DNA of 64,000 bases, from positions 3,596,001 to 3,660,000 of the forward strand of contig NC_015717.1 of NCBI RefSeq assembly GCF_000253295.1. Direction: 5' to 3'. The notes under the pieces are model-generated. The model was not told the DNA's origin and did no database searches. It saw only the letters and a list, made by a program, of their open reading frames with translations. This DNA is from Hyphomicrobium sp. MC1. GTDB taxonomy: Bacteria > Pseudomonadota > Alphaproteobacteria > Rhizobiales > Hyphomicrobiaceae. A program made the position numbers and the translations under genes. Shown one piece after another: positions 18,898-27,222 of this stretch. Within the stretch, counting starts at the first letter, position 1. Each line of letters starts with the position of its first letter.

Positions 18898-19647
18898 ATG
18901 GCCAGCTTACAAGGCAAGGTCGCCATCGTTACCGGCGCGTCGAAGGGCATCGGCGCTGAAATTTCGCGAGCATTAGCGGCGGCGGGCGCGTCCGTCGCAG
19001 TCAACTACGCTTCGAGCAAAGAGGGTGCCGACCGTGTGGTCGCGGACATTACCGCCAAGGGCGGGAAGGCAATTGCCGTCAAGGGCGACGTCGCCAAGGC
19101 AGCGGATGTCGAGCACATTTTCGCCGAAACAAAAAAAGCATTCGGTTCACTCGATATCCTGGTCAACAACGCCGGGGTCTATGCTTTTCAGCCTCTTGAC
19201 GCTCTGACCGAAGAAGAGTTCCACCGTCTCTTCAACATCAATGTCCTCGGCACCATCTTAGCAGCGCGAGAAGCACTCAAGAATTTCGGTCCGAACGGCG
19301 GCAGCATCATCAACGTTAGCTCTGTTGCGAGCACTGGCTCAATGCCGACGTCGGTTTCGTATTCGGCGACCAAAGGGGCGGTCGACGCCGTAACACGCGT
19401 GCTTGCCGCGGAACTCGGTCCGAGAAAAATCCGTGTCAACGGCATCGCTCCCGGCCCCGTCGAAACGGAAGGCGTTCATACGCTGGGCCTCATCGGTTCC
19501 GATTTGGAGAAACAGATGGTTGCGGGAACGCCTCTCGGCCGGATCGGACAACCCGATGATGTCGCCAAGGTCGTGCTATTCCTCGCTTCGGACAATTCCG
19601 GCTGGGTCTCGGGCGAAACTATCCGGGTCGCAGGCGGATACCATTGA
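18898..19647 (+). CDS. Short-chain dehydrogenase/reductase (FabG-like)
   Basis: 249-residue classical SDR. The NAD(P)-binding TGASKGIG is at residues 12-19, the NNAG motif near 90-93, the serine in NVSSVAS and the catalytic Y155-SAT-K159. The C-terminus (GWVSGETIRVAGGYH) is typical of the group. It begins 51 bases after the pump gene with AGGAGA just upstream, so it may belong to the same transcript, perhaps acting on a compound the pump handles; that is inference. The substrate cannot be predicted. It is not a duplicate of the SDR at 29766. Confidence 0.85.
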   Translation: MASLQGKVAIVTGASKGIGAEISRALAAAGASVAVNYASSKEGADRVVADITAKGGKAIAVKGDVAKAADVEHIFAETKKAFGSLDILVNNAGVYAFQPLDALTEEEFHRLFNINVLGTILAAREALKNFGPNGGSIINVSSVASTGSMPTSVSYSATKGAVDAVTRVLAAELGPRKIRVNGIAPGPVETEGVHTLGLIGSDLEKQMVAGTPLGRIGQPDDVAKVVLFLASDNSGWVSGETIRVAGGYH

Positions 19648-19714
19648 CAACATGCTCGCCGTGCTGCGATCCCCTCCCGGCGCTCGCAGCCAAAACAGCA
19701 GAACAGTCCTGAAT

Positions 19715-20641
19715 ATGACAACGATCATTCGCGTTGCCGATCTCTCGAAAACCTACGCCTCCGGCTTCACGGCCCTGAAAGATATCAATCTTGAGATCAA
19801 GCAGGGCGAGATCTTCGCTCTGCTCGGTCCAAACGGCGCGGGCAAGACGACGCTGATCAGCACGATCTGCGGCATCGTCAATCCTTCAGCCGGAAAGATC
19901 ACCGTAGATGGCAAGGATATCGTCACAGACTATCGCGCCGTTCGCGCGATGATCGGCCTCGTGCCGCAGGAACTCTCGACCGACATGTTCGAGACGCCGT
20001 GGGCGACCGTCAATTTCAGCCGCGGACTGTTCGGCAAGCCACGCAATCCGGCGCTCGTCGAAAAGGTGCTGCGCGATCTTTCGCTGTGGGACAAGAAGGA
20101 CGCGCGCATCATGACGCTTTCCGGCGGCATGAAGCGGCGTTTGCTCATCGCGAAAGCGTTGGCGCATGAACCGCGCATTCTTTTTCTCGATGAGCCGACG
20201 GCCGGCGTCGACGTCGAACTTCGCCGCGAAATGTGGAACATCGTCCGAGAGCTGCGCGCAACGGGCGTCACCATTATCCTGACGACGCACTACATCGAAG
20301 AAGCCGAGGAGATGGCTGACCGCGTCGGCGTCATCGCCAAGGGGCAGATCATTCTTGTCGAAGAAAAGAACGAGCTGATGCGCAAGCTCGGCAAGAAGCA
20401 GCTTAAGTTACAGCTGTCCGCTCCCGTCGACGTTATTCCGGAAACGCTCGGTGCATATGGCCTGCAGTTCGGCGCCGACAAGAGCGAGCTGATCTACACC
20501 TACGACACACGCGCTGAGCGTACCGGCATCACTGCGCTGCTGAACGACATGCGCGCGGCCGGCATCACGTTCAAGGATCTGTCGACGACGCAAAGTTCGC
20601 TGGAAGATATTTTCGTCGATCTCGTGAAGGAAAAGCGATGA
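19715..20641 (+). CDS. ABC exporter ATP-binding protein (NodI/DrrA-like)
   Basis: ATPase subunit of an ABC-2 exporter. From ATG 19715 it has 308 residues: Walker A GPNGAGKTT at about 41-49, the LSGGMKRRLLIAKALAHEP signature, Walker B ILFLDEPTAGVD, and the switch histidine in LTTHYIEEAEE. The C-terminal 80 residues form the extra domain common to drug or polysaccharide exporters. The frame is open upstream into the SDR gene, but the family start is at MTTIIRVADLSKTY. It overlaps the permease gene by four bases (ATGA). Confidence 0.92.
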   Translation: MTTIIRVADLSKTYASGFTALKDINLEIKQGEIFALLGPNGAGKTTLISTICGIVNPSAGKITVDGKDIVTDYRAVRAMIGLVPQELSTDMFETPWATVNFSRGLFGKPRNPALVEKVLRDLSLWDKKDARIMTLSGGMKRRLLIAKALAHEPRILFLDEPTAGVDVELRREMWNIVRELRATGVTIILTTHYIEEAEEMADRVGVIAKGQIILVEEKNELMRKLGKKQLKLQLSAPVDVIPETLGAYGLQFGADKSELIYTYDTRAERTGITALLNDMRAAGITFKDLSTTQSSLEDIFVDLVKEKR

Positions 20642-21399
20642 ACATCGAAGCCGTTCGAGCCATCTATATCTTCGAGATGTCGCGGTGGAAGCGGACATTC
20701 ATGCAGAGCGTGATTTCGCCGGTTCTTTCGACGTCGCTCTATTTCATCGTGTTCGGCGCAGCGATCGGCTCGCGGATATCGAACATCGAGGGCGTCAGCT
20801 ATGCGGCGTTTATCGTGCCGGGGTTGATGATGCTGTCGTTATTAACGGAAAGCACGTCGAACGCTTCGTTCGGCATCTATTTTCCGCGCTTCACCGGGAC
20901 GATCTATGAGCATCTGTCGGCGCCGATCTCGCCGTTCGAAATCGTGCTCGGTTATGTCGGCGCGGCGATGACGAAAGCGGTCCTACTGGGGCTGCTTATT
21001 TTAGCGACGGCGAGCCTGTTCGTGCCGATTCATATTGCGCACCCGTTCTGGATGCTGGGCTTTCTGATCCTGACGGCCGCGACCTTCAGCATGCTGGGGT
21101 TCGTCATTGGCGTCTGGGCGGACGGCTTCGAGAAGCTGCAAGCGGTGCCGCTTCTCATCATCACGCCGCTCGTGTTTCTGGGCGGCACGTTCTATTCGAT
21201 CAAGATGCTGCCACCCGCTTGGCAGACGGTGACGCTCTTCAATCCGATCGTCTATCTCATCAGCGGCTTTCGCTGGAGCTTCTATGAGATTTCGGACGTA
21301 AACGTCGGCGTCAGCGTGCTGATGATCTTTGTGTTTCTCGCGATCTGCATGAGTATCGTCTGGTGGATCTTCAGGACGGGCTATCGCCTGAAGGCGTGA
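20638..21399 (+). CDS. ABC-2 type exporter permease
   Basis: Membrane partner of the ATPase encoded just upstream. 253 residues with about six hydrophobic segments (near 25-45, 60-80, 105-130, 137-160, 170-190, 225-245), and the family stretch PLLIITPLVFLGGTFYSI. One ATPase and one permease would assemble as dimers. The cargo is not evident. Its stop codon lies in a hairpin shared with the convergent aldehyde dehydrogenase gene. Confidence 0.9.
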   Translation: MNIEAVRAIYIFEMSRWKRTFMQSVISPVLSTSLYFIVFGAAIGSRISNIEGVSYAAFIVPGLMMLSLLTESTSNASFGIYFPRFTGTIYEHLSAPISPFEIVLGYVGAAMTKAVLLGLLILATASLFVPIHIAHPFWMLGFLILTAATFSMLGFVIGVWADGFEKLQAVPLLIITPLVFLGGTFYSIKMLPPAWQTVTLFNPIVYLISGFRWSFYEISDVNVGVSVLMIFVFLAICMSIVWWIFRTGYRLKA

Positions 21400-21414
21400 C
21401 GGCGAGAGCCGTCA
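21397..21414. terminator. Hairpin between convergent genes
   Basis: TGACGGC and GCCGTCA form a perfect seven-base stem with a GAGA loop. It covers the stop codons of both the ABC permease (plus) and the aldehyde dehydrogenase (minus), which end 12 bases apart. It could end transcription from both sides; neither side has a long T-run, so the call is moderate. Confidence 0.5.
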
Positions 21415-22884
21415 GCCTTTCAGATACCAGCCCCAAGGATCGCTGCTCAGATATTTCGTGATCTGCTTGGGCTCCAAAAAGTTGTTAAGGCCCCACGTTC
21501 CGAGTTCGCGGCCAATACCGCTTTTCTTGACGCCGCCCCACGGCGGCTCAAGGAAGTTCGGCTGCGAGCAGTTGATCCAGACGACGCCCGCTTCAAACGC
21601 ATCGGCGATGCGCTCGGCGCGCTTGTGATCCTGCGACATGACGGCGGCGGCGAGACCGAACTCGCTGTCGTTGGCAAGCTTCAAGGCTTCGTCTTCGGTT
21701 TCGAACGTCGAAACGACGAGGACGGGGCCGAAGATTTCTTCGTTCCAGATGCGCGCGCTGGATGGCACGTCGGCGAAAATCGTCGGCTCAAGGAAGTAAC
21801 CCTCATTGAGATGCGACGGCCGCGCGCCGCCCGTCACGAGCGTCGCCTCGCTCTTGCCGACATCGATATAGTTCAGGACCTTGTCGTATTGAGTCTTGCT
21901 GACGAGTGGTCCAAGCAGCGTGCCCGGCGCCATGCCATCGCCGATGGTGATCTTCTTGGCTTCTTCCGAAAGGCGGTCGATGAGTTTTGGCGCGATGCCT
22001 TTCTCAACGATCATACGCGAGGTGGCGCTGCAAACCTGTCCCTGGTTCCAGAAAATGCCGAACATGACCCATTCGACGGTCTGCTCGATATCGGCGTCAT
22101 TAAATACAACGATGGGTGACTTGCCGCCGAGTTCGAGGCTCACGCTTTTCACATCGCGGGCGGCGGCGGATGCCACGGCAATGCCGGTCGGCACCGAGCC
22201 GGTGAAGGCCAGCTTGCGCACGTCTGGATGCGTTGACAGCCGTGCGCCGGCGGTAGCGCCGTAACCCGTAACCACATTCAAGACGCCGTTGGGCAAGCCG
22301 ACTTCGGCGGCGATACGGCCGAGTTCCAGCGCCGTTAAAGGCGTATATTCCGATGGCTTCAAGACGACGGCGCAGCCGGCGGCAATCGCTGGCGCAACCT
22401 TCCAGGCGGCCATCAACAGCGGATAGTTCCACGGAACGATGAGACCCGCGACGCCGGCCGGCATATATTTCACGCGCGACTGAAAGCGCTCGTCCGGCAC
22501 GCCGATGACTTCGCCCTGGCGACCATCGAGCTCTTCGGCATAGGTTGCATAGAGATTGAAGCAGTAAGCGGCGTCGCCCACGTCCCAAAGTGCTTCGGGC
22601 AGCGGCTTGCCGTTATCGCGGACTTCGATTTCCGCCAGTGCCTGCTTCTGCTCTTCGATTTTCGCTGCGATGGCGCGGAGATATCCGGCGCGATCATGGC
22701 CGGAGGTGCGTGACCAAGGGCCGGCCATTGCGGATTTGGCAGCGACGACTGCGGTGTCTATATCCGCCGCTGTTCCTGCTGCGCACTTGTGAAACACGCG
22801 CTCATCGGCGGGATTGATGACGTCGAGCGTGCCGCCCTCACGGGCGTCGGTCCACTTTCCGTCGATGAAAAGCTTCGATTGCAT
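21412..22884 (-). CDS. Aldehyde dehydrogenase, betaine/aminoaldehyde dehydrogenase type
   Basis: NAD(P)-dependent non-acylating aldehyde dehydrogenase of 490 residues. It has PWNYPLLMAAWK, the LELGGKSPIVVF glutamate motif and the catalytic cysteine in NQGQVCSATSR. The overall pattern, including GTLLGPLVSKTQYDKVL and the end DPWGWYLKG, resembles plant-type betaine aldehyde and aminoaldehyde dehydrogenases. It lies 35 bases downstream of the phospho-lyase gene on the same strand, so the likely job is to oxidise the aldehyde that enzyme (or the diol dehydratase) releases. It is not an acylating PduP/EutE-type enzyme. Substrate is inferred from context only. Confidence 0.88.
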   Translation of the reverse strand: MQSKLFIDGKWTDAREGGTLDVINPADERVFHKCAAGTAADIDTAVVAAKSAMAGPWSRTSGHDRAGYLRAIAAKIEEQKQALAEIEVRDNGKPLPEALWDVGDAAYCFNLYATYAEELDGRQGEVIGVPDERFQSRVKYMPAGVAGLIVPWNYPLLMAAWKVAPAIAAGCAVVLKPSEYTPLTALELGRIAAEVGLPNGVLNVVTGYGATAGARLSTHPDVRKLAFTGSVPTGIAVASAAARDVKSVSLELGGKSPIVVFNDADIEQTVEWVMFGIFWNQGQVCSATSRMIVEKGIAPKLIDRLSEEAKKITIGDGMAPGTLLGPLVSKTQYDKVLNYIDVGKSEATLVTGGARPSHLNEGYFLEPTIFADVPSSARIWNEEIFGPVLVVSTFETEDEALKLANDSEFGLAAAVMSQDHKRAERIADAFEAGVVWINCSQPNFLEPPWGGVKKSGIGRELGTWGLNNFLEPKQITKYLSSDPWGWYLKG

Positions 22885-22919
22885 TACGGCTCCTGCTTGA
22901 AACGAAACACGGTGGGGCG

Positions 22920-24257
22920 TCAGGATGCGTCGGCCAACGCGCCCCTCAATCCGTCGAGAAAGATATCGGCGTGCTCGCGATTAAAGCAGAGCGGCGGACG
23001 GATCTTCAAGACGTTCCCATGGCCGCCTGCTATGCCAATCAGGATGTTGCGGTCACGCATGCCGTTGACGATTTTCTCGGCAGTGTCGCGATCGGGTTCG
23101 TGCGTCTGCGTGTCCTTGACGATGTCGACGCCGATATAGAGCCCGGCACCACGAACGTCGCCGATACAGCCTCCCTCGGAACCGGCGATGCGAATTTCCG
23201 AGCGCAGATAGGCACCCGTCTCGAAACTGTTCTGCTGCAGGCCTTCGTCTTTCAGCACATCCAAAACGGCTATTCCCGCGGCGGCTGCGACCGGATTGCC
23301 GCCAAACGTGTTGAAATAGCCGGACGTCTCACCGAAGGTCTTCAGCAGGTCGGGCTTGATGGCGACACCACCCATCGGAAAGCCGTTGCCCATGGGTTTG
23401 CCCATGATGACCATGTCCGGCACGAGGCCGTGCCGGTCGAAGCCCCACATTTTTTCGCCCGTGCGGCCAAATCCCGGTTGCACTTCGTCGGCGATGTAAA
23501 CGCCGCCCGCAGCATGCACGGCTTCCAACGTTTCTCTCAAGAATCCGGGTTCGCCGGGAAAGACGCCGTCGCTCGAAAAGATGCTGTCGGCGATGAAGCC
23601 CGCAAAGCGTATGCCGATGGCATTCATTTTTGCGATGGCCGTGCGAACGTCTCGCGCCAAGCGCCGCCCGACGGCTTCGGAAATCTCGCGATAGGTGTCG
23701 GGTGCGGGTACGACGAAAACGTACGGCGGGCGAGGCTCGGCGCTGGCGGAGGATGGCGAGATTTCAGTCACGGCCGAGGTGTTGCCGTGATAGGCGTTGT
23801 CGGTAACGATGAAGCCGGTTCCACCAGTCACCGCGCGGGCGACGCGAAGGGCAAAGTCGGCGCTTTCGCTGCCGGTACAGGTGAAGACGATATTCGAAAC
23901 GGCGGCCGGCATCGTCCCGAGCAACCGCTCCGCATAGGTGTAGACGTTCGAATAGAGATAGCGCGTGTGGGTATTAAGCGTGCCCATTTGACGGGCAACT
24001 GCCTCAACGATGCGCGGGTGGCAATGACCGACGGACGGCACATTGTTATAGGCATCGAGGTAACGCGTGCCGTCGGCATCGTGAAGCCACACGCCTTCGC
24101 CGCGCACGAGGTTGAGCGGCTTTTCGTAGAACAGCATGGAGGTCGGGCCGAAGGTCGCCCGGCGTCGGCCGATCAGCGTTACCACCTCCGGCGAGAGCCC
24201 CGCGGCCGCGTTCATGTCGAAGGCGTTGAGCTCGAGGATTTTTTTTGTGACTTCCAT
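22920..24257 (-). CDS. PLP-dependent amino-alcohol phosphate phospho-lyase (class III aminotransferase fold)
   Basis: 445-residue fold-type I PLP enzyme. Its closest pattern is the ETNPPL/AGXT2L group, which splits O-phosphoethanolamine or related phosphates into aldehyde, ammonia and phosphate rather than transaminating. The PLP lysine is K287 in MGKPMGNGFP, nearly the sequence of that group, with D257 in IADEVQPGFGRTG. GHCHPRIVEA and TCTGSESADFALRVAR also fit. Substrate candidates are phosphoethanolamine and 1-amino-2-propanol phosphate; a phosphorylating kinase of the right family is encoded at 31800-32867. It is divergent from the diol dehydratase, with 247 bases between the starts. An ordinary omega-aminotransferase is the less likely alternative. 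Confidence 0.8.
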   Translation of the reverse strand: MEVTKKILELNAFDMNAAAGLSPEVVTLIGRRRATFGPTSMLFYEKPLNLVRGEGVWLHDADGTRYLDAYNNVPSVGHCHPRIVEAVARQMGTLNTHTRYLYSNVYTYAERLLGTMPAAVSNIVFTCTGSESADFALRVARAVTGGTGFIVTDNAYHGNTSAVTEISPSSASAEPRPPYVFVVPAPDTYREISEAVGRRLARDVRTAIAKMNAIGIRFAGFIADSIFSSDGVFPGEPGFLRETLEAVHAAGGVYIADEVQPGFGRTGEKMWGFDRHGLVPDMVIMGKPMGNGFPMGGVAIKPDLLKTFGETSGYFNTFGGNPVAAAAGIAVLDVLKDEGLQQNSFETGAYLRSEIRIAGSEGGCIGDVRGAGLYIGVDIVKDTQTHEPDRDTAEKIVNGMRDRNILIGIAGGHGNVLKIRPPLCFNREHADIFLDGLRGALADAS

Positions 24258-24504
24258 GCGGACCTCGGAGAGGCTCCTTCATAATGCGGTGCCGTTTGGC
24301 ACATTCCCAATGGCTATATAGGCGTCCCGCGGTCTTGCAGCTTGACCGTCAATTGCATTGTCTGTTCAGTTTGCCGGCTTGGTCGCCGTTGGCCTTGCCT
24401 GCAATACGTCAACTTCAGGGCGGCTAAGGTCAAATCCCGGCGCGGATACCGGGGTATCGTGACTGCGATTCAATTCGATGCCGCCATCGCAGAGAACAGA
24501 CGCC
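24258..24504. promoter_or_regulatory. Divergent promoter region of phospho-lyase and diol dehydratase genes
   Basis: 247 bases must carry the promoters for the leftward phospho-lyase and aldehyde dehydrogenase pair and the rightward dehydratase operon. I looked for a cobalamin riboswitch B12-box, which would be a natural control for a B12 enzyme, and do not see one. No clear inverted repeat stands out. Confidence 0.45.
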
Positions 24505-26787
24505 ATGACCGAAGAGTCGCACGTCCGCGCCAATCGCTGGAAGCGGTTTTCCGACTGGGACGAACGACCGCTGCGTCTCGACAAGTTCGCCATCGAGGAC
24601 GCGTCGAGCGGCTTTGCCGCTTTCAACAGTCCCGACGATCCCAAGCCCGGTCTTGCGATGGGGAAAGGCGTCGTCGAATCCATGGATGGCGTCGCCGTCC
24701 GCGATTTCGATATGATCGACATCTTCATATCGAAGTATCATCTCGATCCTGAAATCGCGCCGGAAGCGATGGCCATGCCGTCGATCGAGGTGGCGCGCAT
24801 GCTCGTCGATATGAACGTGCCGCGCAGCACGCTCGTCAGGCTGGCGCACGGCATGACGCCCGCGAAGCTTGCCGAAGTCGTTGCGCATCTGTCGTCGCTG
24901 GAGATCGCGTTCGCCTACGGCAAGATGCGGGCGCGGCAGACGCCGGGGAACCAGGCGCACGTCACGAACGCCAAGGACGACCCGCTGCAAATGGCGGCAG
25001 ACGCCGCAACGGCCGTCGCGTTCGGCTTCGACGAGATCGAGACGACGATGCGGGTGGCGCGGAATTCATGGTCGAATGCCGTCGCCTGCGCGGTTGGAGC
25101 CTCGGTCGGGCGTTGGGGCACGCTGTTTCAGTGTTCGAGCGAGGAAGCCGAAGAGCTGAAGATCGGCATGGCGGGCTTCACCTCGTATGCGGAAACGCTG
25201 TCGGTTTACGGCACAGAAAAGAGCTTCATCGACGGCGACGATACGCCCTGGTCGAAGGCGTTTCTGGCTGCGGCTTACGCGTCGCGCGGTATCAAGATGC
25301 GATGCACGTCCGGCGCCGGGTCCGAGTTATTGATGGGATTTCACGAGCGCAAGTCCCTGCTTTATCTCGAAGCCCGCTGCCTTTGCCTGCAGCGCGCCAT
25401 GGGCGTGCAAGGCACGCAGAACGGTGGCGTCGATGGCGCGCCGGTGACCTGCACGGTTCCCGGCGGCATGCGCGAACTGATGGCGGAGAACCTGATTGCT
25501 GTCTGGCTCGACCTCGAATGCGCGTCGGGCAACGATGCGCGAGCGACCGAATCCGAAATTCGCGTCGGTGCGAAAATTCTGCCGTACTTGATCGCCGGGT
25601 CGGATCTCATCTGCTCGGGCTTCGGCTCGATCCTGAAGTACGACAACTCGTTCAACCCGTCCCTGCTCAACGGCGAAGAGCTGGAGGATTATCTGGTCCT
25701 GCAGCGCGACTTCGAGGCCGACGGCGGCCTGACGCCCGTCGGCGAAGCGCAGATCATGGATCTCCGCGCCCGAGCGGTGGACGCCATCAGCGCGGTTCTT
25801 GAAGAGCTGGGCCTCGCCAAGCCGACCGCCGACATGAAGCAGAGCGTTATTGCTGCATCCGGCTCGGACGAGACGCGGACGTTCTCGGGCCGGGAAGTCG
25901 GGCAGATCAGCGAGACGATCTTTGCGCGGTCGATCACGGTCATCGACGTCATCAAGGCGCTGGCGGCCCGCGGCTTCCGCGAGGAAGCGGAAAACCTGTT
26001 AAAGCTGGTGCGCCTGCGGGTCTCAGGTGACTACCTGCAGACCTCGGCTGTCGTCCGCGACGGCAAGATCGTCAGCGCCGTCAATGATCCGAACGAGTAC
26101 CAGGGGCCAGGCACGGGCTACCGCGTCAGCGAGGCCCGGCGTGAGGAACTGGTCGCCATCCGCGATGTGCTGACCCGGCAGGAAGTGCTCCGCGGCGAAG
26201 CACAATATCGTCCGGCCGAAGTGACCCGCATCGCCTATCGTCCGGTCGGACCGGCGGCGGTGACCGGCAATCCGCGCGAGGTCGTCATCGGCATCAGCCC
26301 GGCGTTCGGGGTGAAGCTGTTCCAGACGGTCGCGGGCCATCCGCTGTCGGCCATTCTGCGGGTGTTGATCGCCGGGATCACGGAAGGCGGCTGCACGGCA
26401 CGGGTCGTGCGCATGCTGCATACCGCCGACACATCATTTCTCGGCCTCAGCGCGGCTCGGCTGGCGGGGTCCGGCGTCGGGATCGGGATCCAGGCGAAAG
26501 GCACGGCGGTCATCCACCAGAAGGACCGGCTGCCGCATAACAACCTTGAACTGTTCTCGAACTCGCCGATTACCAAGCTCGACCATTACAAGCGGATGGG
26601 CCTCAACGCGGCCGCCTATGCGCGCGGCGAAATGCCTGAGCCCGTTATCGTGCCGACGCGCGGAGAGGCCATGGGCTCCCGCTACCACGCCCGCGTTTCA
26701 ATGATTTACGCCATCGAAACTGAGATGACATCGGAAGGCGCCGAGCCTGAAGAGATCGACATCAAATTCCTCGGAGCGGCAGCATGA
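24505..26787 (+). CDS. pduCD: Coenzyme B12-dependent diol dehydratase, fused large and medium subunits
   Basis: Adenosylcobalamin enzyme that dehydrates a 1,2-diol (propanediol, glycerol or ethylene glycol) to an aldehyde. The 760 residues are a fusion: about 1-560 match the large (alpha, PduC) subunit and about 590-760 the medium (beta, PduD) subunit, beginning REVVIGISPAFG around residue 593. Residues known to bind substrate or metal in the Klebsiella enzyme are all present at a constant offset of nine: Q150, H152, E179, E230, Q305, D344 and S371. The linker of about 30 residues replaces the N-terminal extension of PduD. The start was set at ATG 24505; a frame open nine codons upstream is less family-like. 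It overlaps the small subunit gene by four bases. It is not an ethanolamine ammonia-lyase. The exact diol is undecided. Confidence 0.93.
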   Translation: MTEESHVRANRWKRFSDWDERPLRLDKFAIEDASSGFAAFNSPDDPKPGLAMGKGVVESMDGVAVRDFDMIDIFISKYHLDPEIAPEAMAMPSIEVARMLVDMNVPRSTLVRLAHGMTPAKLAEVVAHLSSLEIAFAYGKMRARQTPGNQAHVTNAKDDPLQMAADAATAVAFGFDEIETTMRVARNSWSNAVACAVGASVGRWGTLFQCSSEEAEELKIGMAGFTSYAETLSVYGTEKSFIDGDDTPWSKAFLAAAYASRGIKMRCTSGAGSELLMGFHERKSLLYLEARCLCLQRAMGVQGTQNGGVDGAPVTCTVPGGMRELMAENLIAVWLDLECASGNDARATESEIRVGAKILPYLIAGSDLICSGFGSILKYDNSFNPSLLNGEELEDYLVLQRDFEADGGLTPVGEAQIMDLRARAVDAISAVLEELGLAKPTADMKQSVIAASGSDETRTFSGREVGQISETIFARSITVIDVIKALAARGFREEAENLLKLVRLRVSGDYLQTSAVVRDGKIVSAVNDPNEYQGPGTGYRVSEARREELVAIRDVLTRQEVLRGEAQYRPAEVTRIAYRPVGPAAVTGNPREVVIGISPAFGVKLFQTVAGHPLSAILRVLIAGITEGGCTARVVRMLHTADTSFLGLSAARLAGSGVGIGIQAKGTAVIHQKDRLPHNNLELFSNSPITKLDHYKRMGLNAAAYARGEMPEPVIVPTRGEAMGSRYHARVSMIYAIETEMTSEGAEPEEIDIKFLGAAA

Positions 26788-27212
26788 GCGACAAACCTCT
26801 TTCTGTTGCCGATTATCCGCTGGCCGAACGACGCCCGGACATCGTCGAAACGAAAACCGGCAAAACGCTCGAGGATATCAGCCTTGACGCAGTCTTGACT
26901 GACAAGGTCGGGCTTGAAGATCTACGGATCACGGATCGGGCGCTGCGTCAACAGGCCGAGGTCGCGAAAGCCGCCGGGCGGCCGACACTGGCGGCCAACT
27001 TCCGGCGCGGCGCCGAGCTTGTGGACGTGCCGCAGGACGTAATCATGCGGACTTACGAGCTGCTGCGCCCCGGCCGAGCGGGGTCGAAGGACGAACTGCT
27101 GGCGGCCGCCAAGGAGCTGCGGGTGGTCTATGGCGCCAACGGCGTCGCGGCCTTCATCGAGGAAGCCGCAGACGTTTATGAGCGCCGCTCTCTCTACAAG
27201 AAGCGATATTGA
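26784..27212 (+). CDS. pduE: Diol dehydratase small subunit
   Basis: 142-residue gamma subunit completing the dehydratase. The family stretches are plain: VADYPLAERRPDIV near the N-terminus, KTLEDISLDAVLTDKV, DLRITDRALRQQAEVAK, RRGAELVDVPQDVIMRTYE, LRPGRAGSKDELLAAAKEL and AAFIEEAADVYERR. It lacks most of the N-terminal extension that carries the encapsulation signal in microcompartment-bound PduE, in keeping with the absence of shell genes. Its ATG overlaps the stop of the fused subunit gene (ATGA), which favours balanced synthesis. Confidence 0.93.
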   Translation: MSDKPLSVADYPLAERRPDIVETKTGKTLEDISLDAVLTDKVGLEDLRITDRALRQQAEVAKAAGRPTLAANFRRGAELVDVPQDVIMRTYELLRPGRAGSKDELLAAAKELRVVYGANGVAAFIEEAADVYERRSLYKKRY

Positions 27213-27222
27213 AAGGTCACGC

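Noticed and set aside
22971..24284. 437-codon open frame antisense to the phospho-lyase
   Set aside because: Shadow frame; the aminotransferase-fold reading has all PLP residues.
24258..24504. Cobalamin riboswitch before the dehydratase
   Set aside because: No recognisable B12-box or surrounding conserved segments on either strand.
24505..26787. Ethanolamine ammonia-lyase (EutB) as identity of the B12 enzyme
   Set aside because: Length, the AHVTNAKDDP, SYAETLSVYG and GTQNGG motifs, and the C-terminal PduD-like part all match diol dehydratase; the small subunit is PduE-like and not EutC-like.
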